Part shown: piece after piece, positions 44,501-57,114 of the stretch | How positions within the stretch are numbered: position 1 is the stretch's first letter | How the letters are laid out: every line of letters begins with the position of its first letter | Source: Guadua angustifolia | Taxonomy: Eukaryota; Streptophyta; Magnoliopsida; Poales; Poaceae | Reading direction: 5' to 3' | Assembly (NCBI GenBank): GCA_036346375.1 | Contig: JAYEVE010001019.1 | Span: forward strand, 124,001 to 188,000 | Length of the DNA stretch: 64,000 nucleotides | Notes under the pieces: model-generated | Seen by the model: only the letters and a program-made list of their open reading frames with translations | What the model was told of the DNA's origin: nothing | Databases searched by the model: none | Position numbers and translations under genes: made by a program

Positions 44501-44833
44501 GGCCCTGCTTATTCAGGCTTAAGGATCTATTTAAGGACCGTAGTCTTTTTAAAAGCTACTTTTAGATTTTCTGGACTAAAAACAACAGTGGCAAATAATT
44601 AATTTCTCTCTATAATAAGTTGTGAAAGTCGTCCCATCCTGCTTTTGACTTTTGCAGCTTATATGTGGTTTTAGTTTATGCTGAAAACCACTTAAAATCT
44701 GACCTATTTGGGGGCTTAAAGCTATATGTGGCTTCTAACTTATGCCAAAAATCACTTAAAATCTGTCCTGTTTAAGGGTTTACTCGCTTGTTAAAAGCTG
44801 AAGCTCTTTAAGCCCCCACCCCAAAACAGGGCC
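44501..44833. mobile_element. Tourist-type MITE, TTA target duplication
   Basis: 333 bp from GGCCCTGCTTATTCAGG to CCCAAAACAGGGCC, between TTA at 44498-44500 and 44834-44836. Internal TTAAAATCTG(A/T)CCT and GCTTAAAGC repeats. The corresponding element at 63852 is cut by the window end. Confidence 0.78.
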
Positions 44834-45329
44834 TTAGCCTTTTTGGATTATAGCTTAAAATCAGCTTTTAGACTTAAACAACTTAAAAGTTTAAGTAATC
44901 GACTTTTATACATGGTAGAGATGAGTAATTTTACCTTAACTTAAGTAGCATTAGTCTAAGACCAATCCTCAATAAGTCAAAAAATACTTTTCTAGTGATT
45001 TTTGGCTTTTAGTTATATAAAATTTATGACTTTTGAAAAGCCCAAGTAAAACACCACGTATTTGTTTAGACTTTGACTTTTAAATTGATGAAAAAACCCA
45101 AACAAACAGTGTCCAAATGACTTAGCAGCTTTTTGAGAAACGGCACCAATGGACGAAATAGTTTCTCTGCTGATACGAGTAGTAAGTACCAAGAGAAGTG
45201 AAAGCTTGAATAGTGAAGTGAAGGGTTATATTAATGTAAAATATGACATGCTTACTTTCTAGCACCTCCAAATGTCATTATTTACAGTTGCAAAAAAAAG
45301 GAGGAAGAAGAATAACAAGGACAACCCGG
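44834..45329. other. Intergenic, no gene seen
   Basis: AT-rich, many AAAAG/CTTTT words. Nothing recognised. Confidence 0.4.
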
Positions 45330-46365
45330 TACATATACTAGAACACAGTCGGTAGGCCACTGCAGAGCGGTGGAGCACGGTCGGAGCGGGCTACCATCGT
45401 GCTAGAGGTGGGGAAGAAGGAGATCGTTGCGGCGGCGGTTCAGTCGGGAACAGCTGAAATCAAGGCACGGGGTGAGGTTAGTAGGCGGAAGGGTAACTCA
45501 AAGCAGACTAAGTTCGATCATTGAGCTCACCCGACGGTGGATTTCGTGAGATTTGGACCTGGCGGCTTCTGCCCGTGTTCAGCGAACTCGGCGGAAACGG
45601 CGAAGCTTGGTAGGCAGGGATGCAGGGGATGCCAGAGGGTAAATATGGCTAGTAGCAGAGAGCTCAGAGCAGCAGTGCACGGCTTGGGCACTGGCGAAGA
45701 ACTCGACCGAGGCAGCCGCGTGGTGAAGAAGTGCTGCCGCGGCAGCGCGTGGACATGGAGAGACGCTGCCGTGGCAACGCTTGGGCAGGGCTGGGAGAGA
45801 GAGGAGGGGAGGTTGGCCAGTGGGCCCAGGCCAGTGCAGGGCTCACTGCCAGTGGCAGCCAGGCGATGCTTCGTCGAAGAGATCGCCATTCACCATAGCT
45901 AGAAAAATAAGGCAGTTTCGGGTATGGTTTTGGGTAGGCTCAACAGTGGTGCTATGCTATTCCAAAAATCTTGAAAATTTTTGTACTAGTAATCCAATGA
46001 TCATAATATCCATTTTCTTTAGTTTTACTCAATTTGCTACTGTGGTTTGCAAGTTAAAATTCTTCAAACTTGACTGTTTTTAGTCTATTTTTTGAATTTT
46101 AGGGCACTTCAATTCTGAGCAAAATTTTGGAAAATTTATATTATTTTTATCATGAATCCTAGTATTTTGTTTTACATGGTATATTACTTTGGGTTTTTGA
46201 GAGTTCCTTTCATGTATTGGGTTAGGTATTCCAAAAGATTTAATTCAATATTGAAATTTGGAAGCAAAAGGAAATTCAGAAATAATTCAAAAAAAAGAAC
46301 TCAAGTATGCAGTAAAGTCATAACATGCCACTTTATTTGTTTTGCTCATTTTCTAGGGTGTTACA
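45330..46365 (+). repeat. 3' part of a long gypsy-type LTR
   Basis: A GC-rich block (45330-45900, with opposing 120-codon frames that have no domain) passes into AT-rich DNA and ends GGGTGTTACA at 46365, like 5570-7278. It is followed by CAACC of a copia RNase H sequence that is uninterrupted at 30813, so it inserted into or next to that copia fragment. The left boundary is unknown. Confidence 0.5.
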
Positions 46366-46696
46366 CAACCTACTAATCCAAATCACTTGACAAACTCCAG
46401 TAGTTGCTGCAATATACTCAGCTTAACGTGATGAAAACGCTACCACCTTTTGCTTTTGTGAAACCTAGCTAATCAAATTTGGTCCTAGGAAACTACTACA
46501 CCAGATGTACTTTTCTTATCATCCAAAACCCTGCAAGATCGCTATCTGTGTACTCGACTAAATCAAGATTGCTTTCAATCCTTTTGGAGTACACACAACC
46601 AAAATTTAGTGTCCCTTTTAGATATCTCAAAATATGTTTCACTGCAGCCATATGTTATGTTGTTGGCATCTGCATATGACGACTGACTATGCCGAT
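46366..46696 (-). pseudogene. Copia RNase H fragment, third copy
   Basis: Matches 30812-31145, more diverged than the 50 kb copy. Several small indels break the frame (DSD-L and STSG motifs partly readable). The left side is cut by the LTR end at 46365; homology stops at GACTATGCCGAT near 46696. It is an independent, older remnant of the same copia family. Confidence 0.8.
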
Positions 46697-47652
46697 ATTG
46701 CAATGGTGGCATGGTGCATGATATTGTAGCAGTGAACTTGTATTTTGCAAGAATGTATTGATGCTTGATGCTCCAACTGATGGTTGTTTTTCTTGATTTT
46801 TTGAATTATTGATGCTTGAATGTAACTAATGCTTCATGTATAAAAACTGATTAGTAGCCGGTAATTGTTAATTGTATTGGGAATCAATGAAACGAGAGTG
46901 AATGCTGCTTGCACTTGAATAGTATCAAGTCCATGTACCTGCTTGAATGCTGCTGCTACTCACTCAAAATTGGAAACTAGAAAAGATGGAAAAGGAGAAA
47001 AACAGGCGCTTAATGCTGGCAATGCATGAAGGCATTTCACAGACATCTATGTTACCAACCTAAAACTAGTCATGCCTTTTCATTCAACAATGACTAACAA
47101 CTTACAACGATGCTCAGATTGGTACCAGCAATAGCTATAAGACCTCACAGAATCATGTAGTTGACAACCATCTCGATTTTTCATTGCTCATGCAAATTTT
47201 CAGGCAGGCATCATTGTACGGAAGTCCTATGAAATTACACAGTATTTCAAGCTCAAAAATCTATACAAGCTGGTACACTGGAGTGCTACTCATCTAAAAG
47301 TACATTGTAGTTTGCTTCATCCCAGAAAAAAAAAATCCATAACCCTTACAGACTTGTCTAAAATCATCGAAAGAAACAAGCTCAAACCAAAATCAGTTTT
47401 CAAGACGACCAAACTTGTTGAATTCAAGACGTAATAATTAATCCCACAAACCTTTATGGTAGCCGGATCTCTATTCAGGACTTCAGTTACGTAGGCTCCT
47501 GACACACAGGAATAGCATATTTCCAAGATTTTGGGTCCCTTAATCTAGTCCTCAGTTTGGCGCTAGAGATAGAAAATGATGTCAGGGGCTCAGGGCATAT
47601 CTATATAAATTAACTGCATCCAACTAAAAATTTCAGAACCTTATAAATTAAT
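46697..47652. other. Intergenic, no gene seen
   Basis: Contains ATTGATGCTTGA(A/T)G words repeated at 46760-46820 and a minus-strand open frame (47317-47526) that resembles no known protein. Confidence 0.4.
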
Positions 47653-47998
47653 TGTTAGAGATAAAATCGGATTCCTCAAAATCATAACAGATTCCAACTC
47701 TTCCTAGACTTGGACTTTTTCCTAATCTCAGATTCCTAACCGGCTATATAATGCCACCCCATATACTTGTAATCTTGAACCAAATAGTGCATTATGTCTC
47801 CGTGGTTTTGTCATGTCCCTTGCTCGGACAGCTTCGGCGTGAGACCTCAACTCGAATCGGGTGGAATCCCGTGGCCTTGGCTGAAATCGCCGGGGCGTGA
47901 AACCGAAGGAAGAAGAAGCAGGAAAAAGGAAACAAAAGTCTGGTTCAATTTCGTCCTCCCCCTCCGACTCGGCTGGTGACCCTTTTAAACCTCTTGTT
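47653..47998 (+). repeat. Copia-like LTR, truncated at the duplication junction
   Basis: Starts TGTTAGAGATAAAATCGG, with GGCTATATAATGCC near 47740 and CTTGTAATCTTG shortly after: the start, TATA and transcript-start layout of a grass copia LTR. It stops at 47998 where the second large duplication copy begins, inside another LTR. Confidence 0.5.
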
Positions 47999-48996
47999 GC
48001 TCCGGACCGAGAGAATCACGTTACGCTGGACCAACTTTCGCTCCGGACCGAGAGAATCACGTTCACGCCGGACCAACAAAGACAGATTGACACTCGTTCA
48101 CTAAAACTAAGATTCCAAGATCCAATCGTTAGATTGACTTGAAATTTTAACTAAAGAATCTCAATACAACTTAGAAACTAACCAAAAGGAATCAACTCGA
48201 TTGGATCTATGAATCTTGAGATATTACCTTCGCAATTTGACTGAAGCAACAAATGACAACACTCAACCTTCAAATCAGCGGGCGGACCCAAAATCTCGAG
48301 TAGAGATCAACTGCACCGGACCGAAAACTCCAAGAGCAAGCCACCAGAATGAAAACTCCGAGATCAAATCATGGACAGAACAAGAAGGCTCTTGATGCAG
48401 AACACAAGTTTGGCCGCTAGAAGGATGTTTATTTCTCTTTGATCTGGTTCTGATTACTCCAACAAAAGAGTACAAACCCTAAAACTCTTCCTTCCACAGA
48501 ATAAACAGGAGACCCTCCCTATTTATACTGAGAAAACATAAAGAGATAGAATACAACTCCAACTCTCACATGAAAAGAGTTCGATTCACCTCAAACTGAC
48601 CTAAACATAATCAAAGCGCAACTCTTGCGCATGTGCAGACACCCTGCCATCCATACGTGACTAACAAGCCTTCATGTGCCGTATTCTCTAGTCCAAACAT
48701 CTCGCATGACATCCTTGACCACAAGACCTCGATTCTTCTCTGAATCTAGTCTCGAACCTCAGTTCTTCCCCGAACCTAGTTCCAGTCGCGTCATCGACCA
48801 CGTTTGCCCTCGAGCAACACCTGCATATGAATAAACATAAAAACCTTGCACGAGCACAAGTCCACGACTTGACTCAAGATCAGTCCAAGCAATCACTCAC
48901 CACAGCGCATTGCATCAAGCAAAACCATCAAGCAAAACTATCACTTTGTAATGCCAATTTCATCATTACGCCAATTTTTGAAGACATGATTTCACA
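47999..48996 (-). repeat. Copia solo LTR, second copy, truncated
   Basis: Corresponds to 28606-29611 and ends ATTTCACA before GACTT. The first 286 bases of the LTR, with most of the minisatellite, are missing because the duplication junction falls here. Confidence 0.85.
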
Positions 48997-49180
48997 GACT
49001 TGATCTTTCATCGTCCTGAATCCTGAATATGATATAGACTTGGTCAACTGAAAGAAATCAAACAACCTTAAAGCAATTTGTAAACTTCTAAATACACTAT
49101 CTTTATGGTATTTCATTTCAAAACATAAAAAAGAATAATTGATGATTTGTCACTCTATATAGTATAATTCATAATTTACT

Positions 49181-50886
49181 ACACCGTCTCTCCCCATGCA
49201 CTGCCCTCCTCCGCCGGTGGCCGTCGTAGCCGCCCACTGGAACCTCGCTTCTTTCCAGGAAAGACTCTATCAAATGATTCGTCGGATCATGCCGATTGCA
49301 ACGATCGAGTTCAGGTCCATCAATAAAATGTTGGTACAAATAATCATACGGTATTGGAAGAAGATCAGGCCGTCCATGTCGTGTCACCATCTCGCTAAAC
49401 GTAGCTCTGGATTCCATAGCTGCAGCGTGTTGAATACTTCTTCTGACCAAACAGACTTGAAGGCAAAATCTTCAGAGAAGCTCAATTCTCTGAGGTCTGA
49501 ACTTCTCTCGTGTACTCTGAACGACTCGACAAAATCAGAATAGAGCTTTCAGATCAGGGAAACACTGCAGAACGTACAAAGATTTTTGCGATGTGTAGTT
49601 CCCACATCTTTTCTGTTTTTCTTTGTTTATACAGACTCAATTTACAAGCGTAGAAATCAGACACGACTGCAAACAAACCCAATCGGAAAGTCTGAACTCA
49701 ATACGACATGGACACTGGTATGACATGGCAGGAGCGCAGCGGATCCCAACAGACACTGTGCTCTATCCGGCAACTTGACGCTTTCCAGGAAACCGACTCT
49801 GAATACAAATTCTGAAGATAGAAACTGACTATGAACAAACTTGCTCATACCAGAACAAAACAAACTATGAAATTACAAGATTAAACTAACAAATTTCCCC
49901 CTTAATCTTGTTTTCCTGTCTTTACCTCCACGACGCCAAGTTTTTCATGCAACTCATTGAACTTCACCCTTCCAAGTGCTTTGGTTAATATATTAGCAAT
50001 TTGATCTTGTGTGCTAATATGCTCAACATCAACCTCACCTTTTTCAACACACTACCGTATATAATGATACCTGGTGTCGATGTGTTTGCTTGGTCATGAT
50101 GAATAGGATTCGGCACAAAGCAATTGCCGATTTATTGTCTACTTTGAGTATGACTTTTTCACCTCCTGGTTCATCAAATTTCCCAGCAACCTACTAATCC
50201 AAATCACTTGACAAACTCCTGTAGTTGTTGTGATATACTCGGCTTCACATGATGAAAGGGCTACCACCTTTTGCTTTTGAGAAACCCAACTAATCAGATT
50301 TGGTCCTAGGAAAACTGCTACACCAGACGTACTTTTCCTATCATCCAAATCCGCTGCAAGATCGCTATCTGTGTACCTAACTAAATCAAGATTGCTTTCA
50401 ATCCTTTTGGAGTACACACAACCAAAATTCAGTGTCCCATTTAGATATCTCAAAATCTGTTTCACTGTAGCCATATGCTGCGTTGTTGGCATCTCCATTT
50501 GACGATTGACTATGCCGACAACATATGCAATGTCCGGTCTTGTATGTACCAAACATTTGAGACTACCTACTATGCTCATGTACATAGTTGAATCAACAGG
50601 AGGGTTTGCACTGACCTTGCTCAAATCAATTTTGCCTCCATGGGAGCTGTGGTCGAATTGTAGTCTTTCATCCCACACTTCTCTAGTATCCTTTCAGCAT
50701 AAGAGGATTAACACAAAGAAATACCTTTTGTATATTGATTTACCTGAATACCAAGGTAGTAGCTCACAATCCCATATCACTCATTTTGAAAGTGCTCTTC
50801 GTTTGCTCCTTAAACTCAGCAATATCTGAGATGTTTGGTCCAGTTATAATTAAATCATCCACATATATGCCTACAAGCAAGATTTT
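49181..50886 (-). mobile_element. Copia 3' end, second copy
   Basis: Copy of 29798-31509 with the same LTR start at 49891, purine tract and truncation point (TGGTACTATAGCTC at 50886). Confidence 0.82.
49902..50886 (-). pseudogene. Copia pol remnant, second copy
   Basis: Same RT (YVDDL) and RNase H motifs and the same upstream frameshift as at 31258. One extra lesion: a T is lost from the run near 50155, so the frame breaks after EVKK, before the VDNKSAIAL motif that unit 1 still reads. Stop at 49902-49904. Confidence 0.87.
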
Positions 50887-50960
50887 TGGTACTATAGCTC
50901 TCTGACAGAGGATATCAAGCCCCTCGCTACTTGCTCCTCAGGGTAATTTTGGTACATATA

Positions 50961-51079
50961 GGCCTGGTTTGGGAATCCTTTTCCCGGCCAGGATCCATGT
51001 GGATGAGCCGGGATTTTAGCCTAAAATCTTAATCTATCCACAGAAATCTCGATCGAAAATAGGCTTCCCAAACTAGGCC
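50961..51079. mobile_element. 118-bp MITE, second copy
   Basis: Copy of 31585-31702, same GGCCTGGTTTGGGAA ends and ATA flanks. Confidence 0.8.
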
Positions 51080-52051
51080 ATAAGACTCCATTTTTCTTCA
51101 CGAGAGAGATAGATAGAAAAAGCTAAATCAGTAGGAAAGTCCATACATTTAAGTATTAAAAATTGATGGGACGTCGGTCTTTGTCAAGCGGCCCACATGT
51201 CATAGACTCATTAGCACTAATTAGGCCATCTTCATGCAGAGCACAGATGCAAGCTCGACAGCGGAGAGGTGGTCACGGTGAAGCATACAACAAGCCCCCT
51301 TATCTTAATTATCGTTTTTTCCGCTACAAGTACTTTCTTATGTGAACTATTTCGCTGATCAGTCTATTTGTGTAATGCATGTTCGTGTATATCACTACAA
51401 CAGAAACACCCCTTTAACAACGGATACATAGCAACATATGATGTTATGCGTTGCAAGCAATAGGGTGGCAACGCTTGCAAAGCGTTGCAAGCATCATCCG
51501 TGGGGTTAAATAATCAGTAGCAACATTTGTCAACTGTTGCAAGAATCATCTGTAGATCGCTTTGTTTTTTTGGCCGGATCTATATTAGACCCTTTTGTTT
51601 CCGTCGGCGTGAACCTTTGTTTTTTTTATTGCGTCTACTAGCCGGCCCAATATCTACCATCTCGTCGTCAAGCCAAAGCGGAAGCCAGCGCCGGCCGCAT
51701 CTCATCGACTCGTCCCCAACCAAAACCCTAGCTCTCAGACCACCACTCACGCCGTCACGCGCCTCCCCCAGTCCCCCGGCGGCCCGGCCTCCTGAGTCGG
51801 CGGCTCCACTTGACGGGAGATCCTTCGCCCTACGCCTCCCCTGGCGACTCCCTCGGCAGCTCCTCCTCGGCGTCTCCCCCGGCTGCTCCACCGCGTGGCG
51901 CCTCCCCGGGTGGCTCCACCGTGTTGCCGTCAAACCCAAGCTGGTCGTCGAGCTCGCCAGACCCGCCCGACAGGCCGGATCCCGGCGCAGCGATCCGCCA
52001 CCGCCATCGCTCGTGCCAGCGTTTAACATTTGACTTGCTCCATGTTTCGTC

Positions 52052-52622
52052 GGAGAATTGCATATATGCCCCAAAGTTAAGAGGCCCTCGTTATTTTGCC
52101 CGAAGTTAGATGACCTCGTTATTTTGCCCAAGTTAGATGACCTCGTTATTTTGCCCATAGTTTGTGTGCCCCTTGTTTTTTACCTTTTTTACTTTTCTGG
52201 GTTTCTTTTCCTTTTCTAATTTCTTATCATTTAGAGAGGCATTTCGATGTGAGGAACCTTCAAAAAAAGTTCAAAGTTTTTCGGACAAAATCTGTTCAAA
52301 ATTCAAAAAGAAAAATTTAAATCCGGTTCTTTTATTTACGAAATTTTGGCCAAAATTTGAAATTTCTGAAATTTTTGCAAAATTGAACTGATCAAAAATG
52401 GTTTAAGCGATAACAAAAACTTTGAATTTTTTTGAAGGTTCCTCACACATCGAAATGTCTCTCTAAATGATAAGAAATTAGAAAAGAAAAAGAAAATCTA
52501 GAAAAGTAAAAAAAGGTAAAAAAACAAGGGGCACACAAACTATAGGGCAAAATAACGAGGTCATCTAACTTTGAAAAAATAACGAGGCCACTTAATTTTA
52601 AGGGCATATATGCAATTTTCTC
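52052..52622. mobile_element. MULE-type fold-back MITE, second copy
   Basis: Copy of 32668-33261. Flanking 9-mers are TGTTTCGTC (52043-52051) and TGTTTAGTC (52623-52631), one mismatch. Confidence 0.83.
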
Positions 52623-54038
52623 TGTTTAGTCTGATGAGAGTGCTGGCTGTTTTGTTGTTTGTGTTGCAGATGATATATGTGAAGACCTTCGGATGCTCAC
52701 ATAACCAGGCAACCTTCCTTGACATTACTTCTGCTGAATTCTTTTACAGATGCTCAGAAACTATTTAGCTGATATGAAGTGCAGTATGATTCCTTAACGT
52801 GCTGTAATTTCCATGATGTAATTGGTTGAACCGAAAGAACCGAGAGTAATTGGTTGAACTGCTCAAATGATTTATTTTGTGCGGCTTAAGTAGTGGTTCG
52901 TATCTGTTTTGTGGGCTAGCGGCTTGTGCCTGCTGCTAATGTTAGGAAGCCAATGGTTTTGCTATTGCTATGTAACTTTTGTTCTTTTCTGCTCTGCAGA
53001 GTGACAGTGAGTACATGGCGGTGTTTGGATATGCAATCACTGAAGAGCCTGAAGGAGCAGATTTGTGGCTAATTAACACGTATGGTTATAGTGTCTTGTT
53101 TGCTTATTTCTTTCTTTCCATCTGCTACTACTAGCTAGCTATTTTCTTGTACTTGAAAAATTCCATGAGATGCACATTATTGGTTCCGATTACATTTCAG
53201 TTGGATGATGATATTTTACTTCCATCTTAATGTATCTACCTTGTGGTGACTTATGGTGAGATGTGTAGCTGATGTACGGGAGTAAATTTTGACATGTACT
53301 TTTGCCATTTCAGATGCATTGTGAAAAATCCAAGTCAATGTGCCATGATAACTCTCATATCAAAATGCAAGAACGCAAGAAAGCCACTGGTCGTAGCTGG
53401 ATGTGTACCACAAGGAAGTCAGGACCTTAAGGAGCTTGAAGGAATTAGTATAATTGGAGTGCAGCAAATAGACCGGGTTGTTGAAGTAGTGGAGAAACCT
53501 TAAAGGGCCATGAGGTTCGGCTGTTGAGTCGGAAAATACTGCCCTTACTTGATTTACCTAAGGTACAATTCATTCATCGGCACATGACATCATGTGCATC
53601 AATTGTATCTGGCTAGTATTGTGGGCACATTGATGTGCTTTTATCTTTTGATTAATGATTAGTTCACAGATGCTGTCACATTATTCCTCGTGACTGAAAA
53701 CATCTACAGTTTACAGGTAAGAAAGAATAAATTTATCGAGATTCTTCCTATAAATGTTGGATGTTTAGGTGCTTGCACTTACTGCAAGACAAAGCATGCT
53801 TGTGTTCATCTAGGAAGCTATTCTATAGACAGCTTGGTGAGTGTCCTGGAGCGTTCCTATTGTGGCTGAAAATTCTGTAGCTTGCTCAAATTTCAAGCAA
53901 AGTATTTGGTTTTCAATTCATTGTAGGTAGATTGTGTGAAAATTGTTGTCTCTGAAGGTGTCTGAGAAATATAGTTAAGCGGTGAAGATAACAGTGCTTA
54001 TGGTAATCTTAATGTCCAAATCTTTTTAGATCTCCTAT

Positions 54039-54273
54039 GGTGTGTTTGGTAATTGGTACAAGTGGTATATGTATGAGATGGTTCAAGAAAAAAAGTCACT
54101 ATGTGTTTGATTGTTTGAATGGAACCATCCCATTCTAGATGGTGGGATACAAATTTGAGAAATATTCCTATAGATGTTGAATAATTCTATTCACCCAAAA
54201 TAATAGAATCAAATGGTTCAGAGTCAGAGACCATTCCATCCCATTCGACCTCATCTCACCAACCAACCACACC
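54039..54273. mobile_element. Intronic MITE, second copy
   Basis: Copy of 34691-34929. The right end here (CACCAACCAACCACACCC) fits the left end better than in unit 1. Confidence 0.5.
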
Positions 54274-55699
54274 CTCATGAATGCTATATTTCACAATTTT
54301 TACGGTATTTTGCTTCTCGACCTTGTAATTTTTTTCAGTCAGGGATATTGGTACAAATCGTCCGAATCTGTTAAATGCAATTGTCGCAAAGCTTCCTGCG
54401 GACAGAAGCACTTCACATAGGCATGATGAATCCTCCTTTCATCTTGGAGCATTTGAAGGAGCCTTCATGTTCTGTACAATCGAAGTGATCTTTGTTTTAA
54501 CGGTATGCTTGAACTTTTGTATTTATTTTTAGCGGTAGAAGCAGTGTACAAACACAACAAATATTTTTTATTTGTGACTTGTCTAAATTGTGTGTACCTG
54601 GCCGTGGCTAATTTTGTTATTGCACATCTCAGGCAATGGATTGTGAATACACTGTCGGAGAGTTCAGAATGGTAGTTGACACACGCTGTGAGCTTGTCCC
54701 TGGAATGCAAATTGCTACAGATATTATTTGTGGCATTCCTTCGTTCATATGTTTCATTGGTTGCAATGTTTTGCTGAATTTTCAAATATTGTGGGCTGCT
54801 TTTTTTGGGACATGATTGAAGGTTAGAATTAGATGGTGAAAAATCAGAGCTTCCTGTAGGCTGAGCTTTTCTACTGCAGCCATTTCTTTTATAATGTATA
54901 GGTTGATAGCAAGTGTTTTAGTTTTATGGATTGTGCTTGAATTTGAGAAGCTGCAATGAACTGTTAGTCCTTGTAGTTGTGCTCATTTTTCTACAATAAT
55001 TCACTTTGCTGTTCTTGTTGATGATTTCTAGTGACATGATCCTTCTCGACTAATCATTGTTCAACCACCACAATGCAGGTTGATCAAAATTCTGAAGTCA
55101 TGGGTGCAATTCTAGTTGCAGTGTCTTGGGCTAATGAGCTCGCATACATATAAGGAACCTCTATAAGCTATGTAATACGACATGGTTGTGTCAAACTAAG
55201 TGGTAGATATAGTATCTCTGTAATGCAATAATTTGATAACTAAGTGGTGGATGGAACTCTATAATGCGATAATTTTTTTAATATAGTACTAATTTGCGCT
55301 TATTTGCAATGTGTGCCTGGGAAATTATCTTGAATTCTTCAAATACATTGCACATGCATAATATATTTATTTGGCTCCAAATAAAAATAATTACAAATAT
55401 TGTTGCTTAGATGGTTTATTCCTTGCTACGCATATGTTGCAACAATCTATATGTTGCAACAAGCTATAGAAGGCTATTCGTCCATAGGTTGTACAAACAT
55501 ATATAAGCATTGCTATAGCCCATCAATATCCGTTGCGACTTAGCAATGGTTATTAATAGGACTTACCAATGCATAATTAAGTGTTGCAATAGACCCTATA
55601 GCGCCACTTTAGGAAACGCATAATTATGCGTTGGTATAGACCCTAGCAACGCATATCACGGATTTTTAGCAACATATATGCGTATCGTTGCTAAAGGGG

Positions 55700-55954
55700 T
55701 CATTTGTTACTCTATTTTATTTATTTATTTATAAATATGGTGAAATGATGTAACATATGTGTGTCAACTACTAATTATGAGACTAATATGACAAACATAT
55801 AGAGTTGGGAAATAAATTTCGGACAGAACCGAAATTCGATCACTTTGCACACAGCGCAAGGTCGTAAATGTCGTCGAGAAGGCAGACAACCTTGTTCGAC
55901 ATCAGGGCTATAAATTGCTCTCGGATGCATAGGCCATGAACATAGAGGGTGGAG
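55700..55954. repeat. Repeat family copy D, middle part
   Basis: Copy of 36359-36606, ending with the TGGAG target. Confidence 0.75.
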
Positions 55955-57109
55955 TGTTAATTCTATTTACTTAAATTATATTGTGATGATTAATTTGACA
56001 ATAATTTAATATATGTGTGATGATTTATGTGACAACAATATTTGTTATGAAACAAGGTACTGCGAAGTTTTGTTTTATTTGTGACAGGACATGCAGCGCA
56101 AGCAACAGGAAGTGCAACACAGGGGCGCGAGATGCACGTTACAGCGCAGGTGGACACAGACGGACGTACACTGCAGCTCGGAGAGAATACGCACAAGTGG
56201 CGCGTAGCCCGAGAGAAGTACATGCGAAGGTCGCAGAGGTGCAGATACAGCACGCGAGATCGCAGAGGTGCAGGTGGTACGCAAGATCGCAGGTGCAGGA
56301 GGCGCAGCACGCGAAGGACGTAGGTACAGCGAGACGAGACGCGTAGAGGTCTACGCAGATGGACGACGCTGTGTGACAGCCAACGGGCCATACAGACGAG
56401 TGAGTCATGCAAGAGCGGCAGGTGGGCTGTATGAATGAATATGTATGAGCTTTGGGCTGTGTGCATGTATTGGGTTTTATGTAATTGAGTTAGGTGATTA
56501 GAGATAAAAAAGTTAGAGTTGCTAAGTATAAATAGGAGGGGTGCTCCTGATTTTTGTACTAACGCACAAAAGAAAAGCTTACGGGCGGCGTGCCGGATTT
56601 CGGCGCCAGCACAAGGAAAAAGCATTATTCGATGATACAGTGATTTTTGCGCTACAGTGTTCGTGGCCACAGGGATCGCTACAAGAAATTGTGCAGGGAC
56701 GCGCCAGGGCAGCGATAGTGCGCGAGGCATAGGAAGCCGGGGGGTGCTTCCGTGTAGCTGTGCACAGTAGAAAGCAAGAAGGGAAGGTGCATCTAGTCTT
56801 CTAGCTATGCAAGGAAAGAAGGTGCCGATGTAACAGTGCGCGTGCAATTTAGGAAGTAGTAAAGGTAATTAAGGTTTGTACGGAACTCATGTATTGACTG
56901 TGTTTGAGTTAATCAATGAATATGAGTTCATGTTCTAGCATGCTGGTTTAATCTAGTTTTCTTCCATGGTATTAGATCGATTGTCCTAGATTGATTTGTT
57001 CAGTTTAGTCATTATTTTGTTAATTCCCAGAATTAATAAAAACATAAAAATTGGTTTCAGGTGTTAGTTTGCACCAATTCACTTCCTCTTGGTGCGCCTC
57101 GATCCTACA
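55955..57109 (+). mobile_element. Solo LTR, second copy
   Basis: 1155 bp, TGTTAATTC ... CGATCCTACA, between TGGAG at 55950-55954 and 57110-57114. A 285-codon minus-strand frame here (55990-56847) is broken in unit 1 and reads through repeats; not a gene. Confidence 0.85.
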
Positions 57110-57114
57110 TGGAG

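Larger units (their letters stand above)
28606..44646 (+). repeat. Large duplication, unit 1 (visible part)
   Basis: These 16041 bases align in order and orientation with 47999-64000, with the same nested elements throughout. The start is anchored by the single GCTGGACC-type minisatellite unit at 28633. Homology still continues at the window end, so the true unit may reach 47998. Differences are mostly one-base homopolymer indels plus a few messy GC-rich patches. Confidence 0.95.
51903..54740 (+). pseudogene. CDKAL1: CDKAL1/MtaB-type pseudogene, second copy
   Basis: Same exon series as 32512-35397, for example 52670-52708 (IYVKTFGCSHNQ). It shares the TGA/TAG pair in the SEGV exon, so those mutations came first. 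Private changes: a 12-base in-frame loss in the SDSEYMA exon (GQLSA replaced by V), a one-base loss ending the SIIGVQQIDRVVEVVE exon at KP-stop (near 53500), and a damaged HVPVQSG segment. In the CELVPGMQIA exon this copy reads better than unit 1. Both copies are non-functional. Confidence 0.88.
51393..55699 (+). mobile_element. CACTA-like element with captured gene, second copy
   Basis: Same left end CACTACAACAGAAAC and right subterminal repeats as 32021-36358. The right terminal bases are missing here too, so the loss predates the duplication. Confidence 0.72.

Noticed and set aside
45527..45902. Two 120-codon frames on opposite strands
   Set aside because: Same kind of GC-rich LTR block; no domain, no promoter.
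55990..56847. 285-codon minus-strand frame
   Set aside because: Lies antisense in a solo LTR, is broken in the unit 1 copy and has no domain; Cys/His-rich content follows GC-rich repeats.
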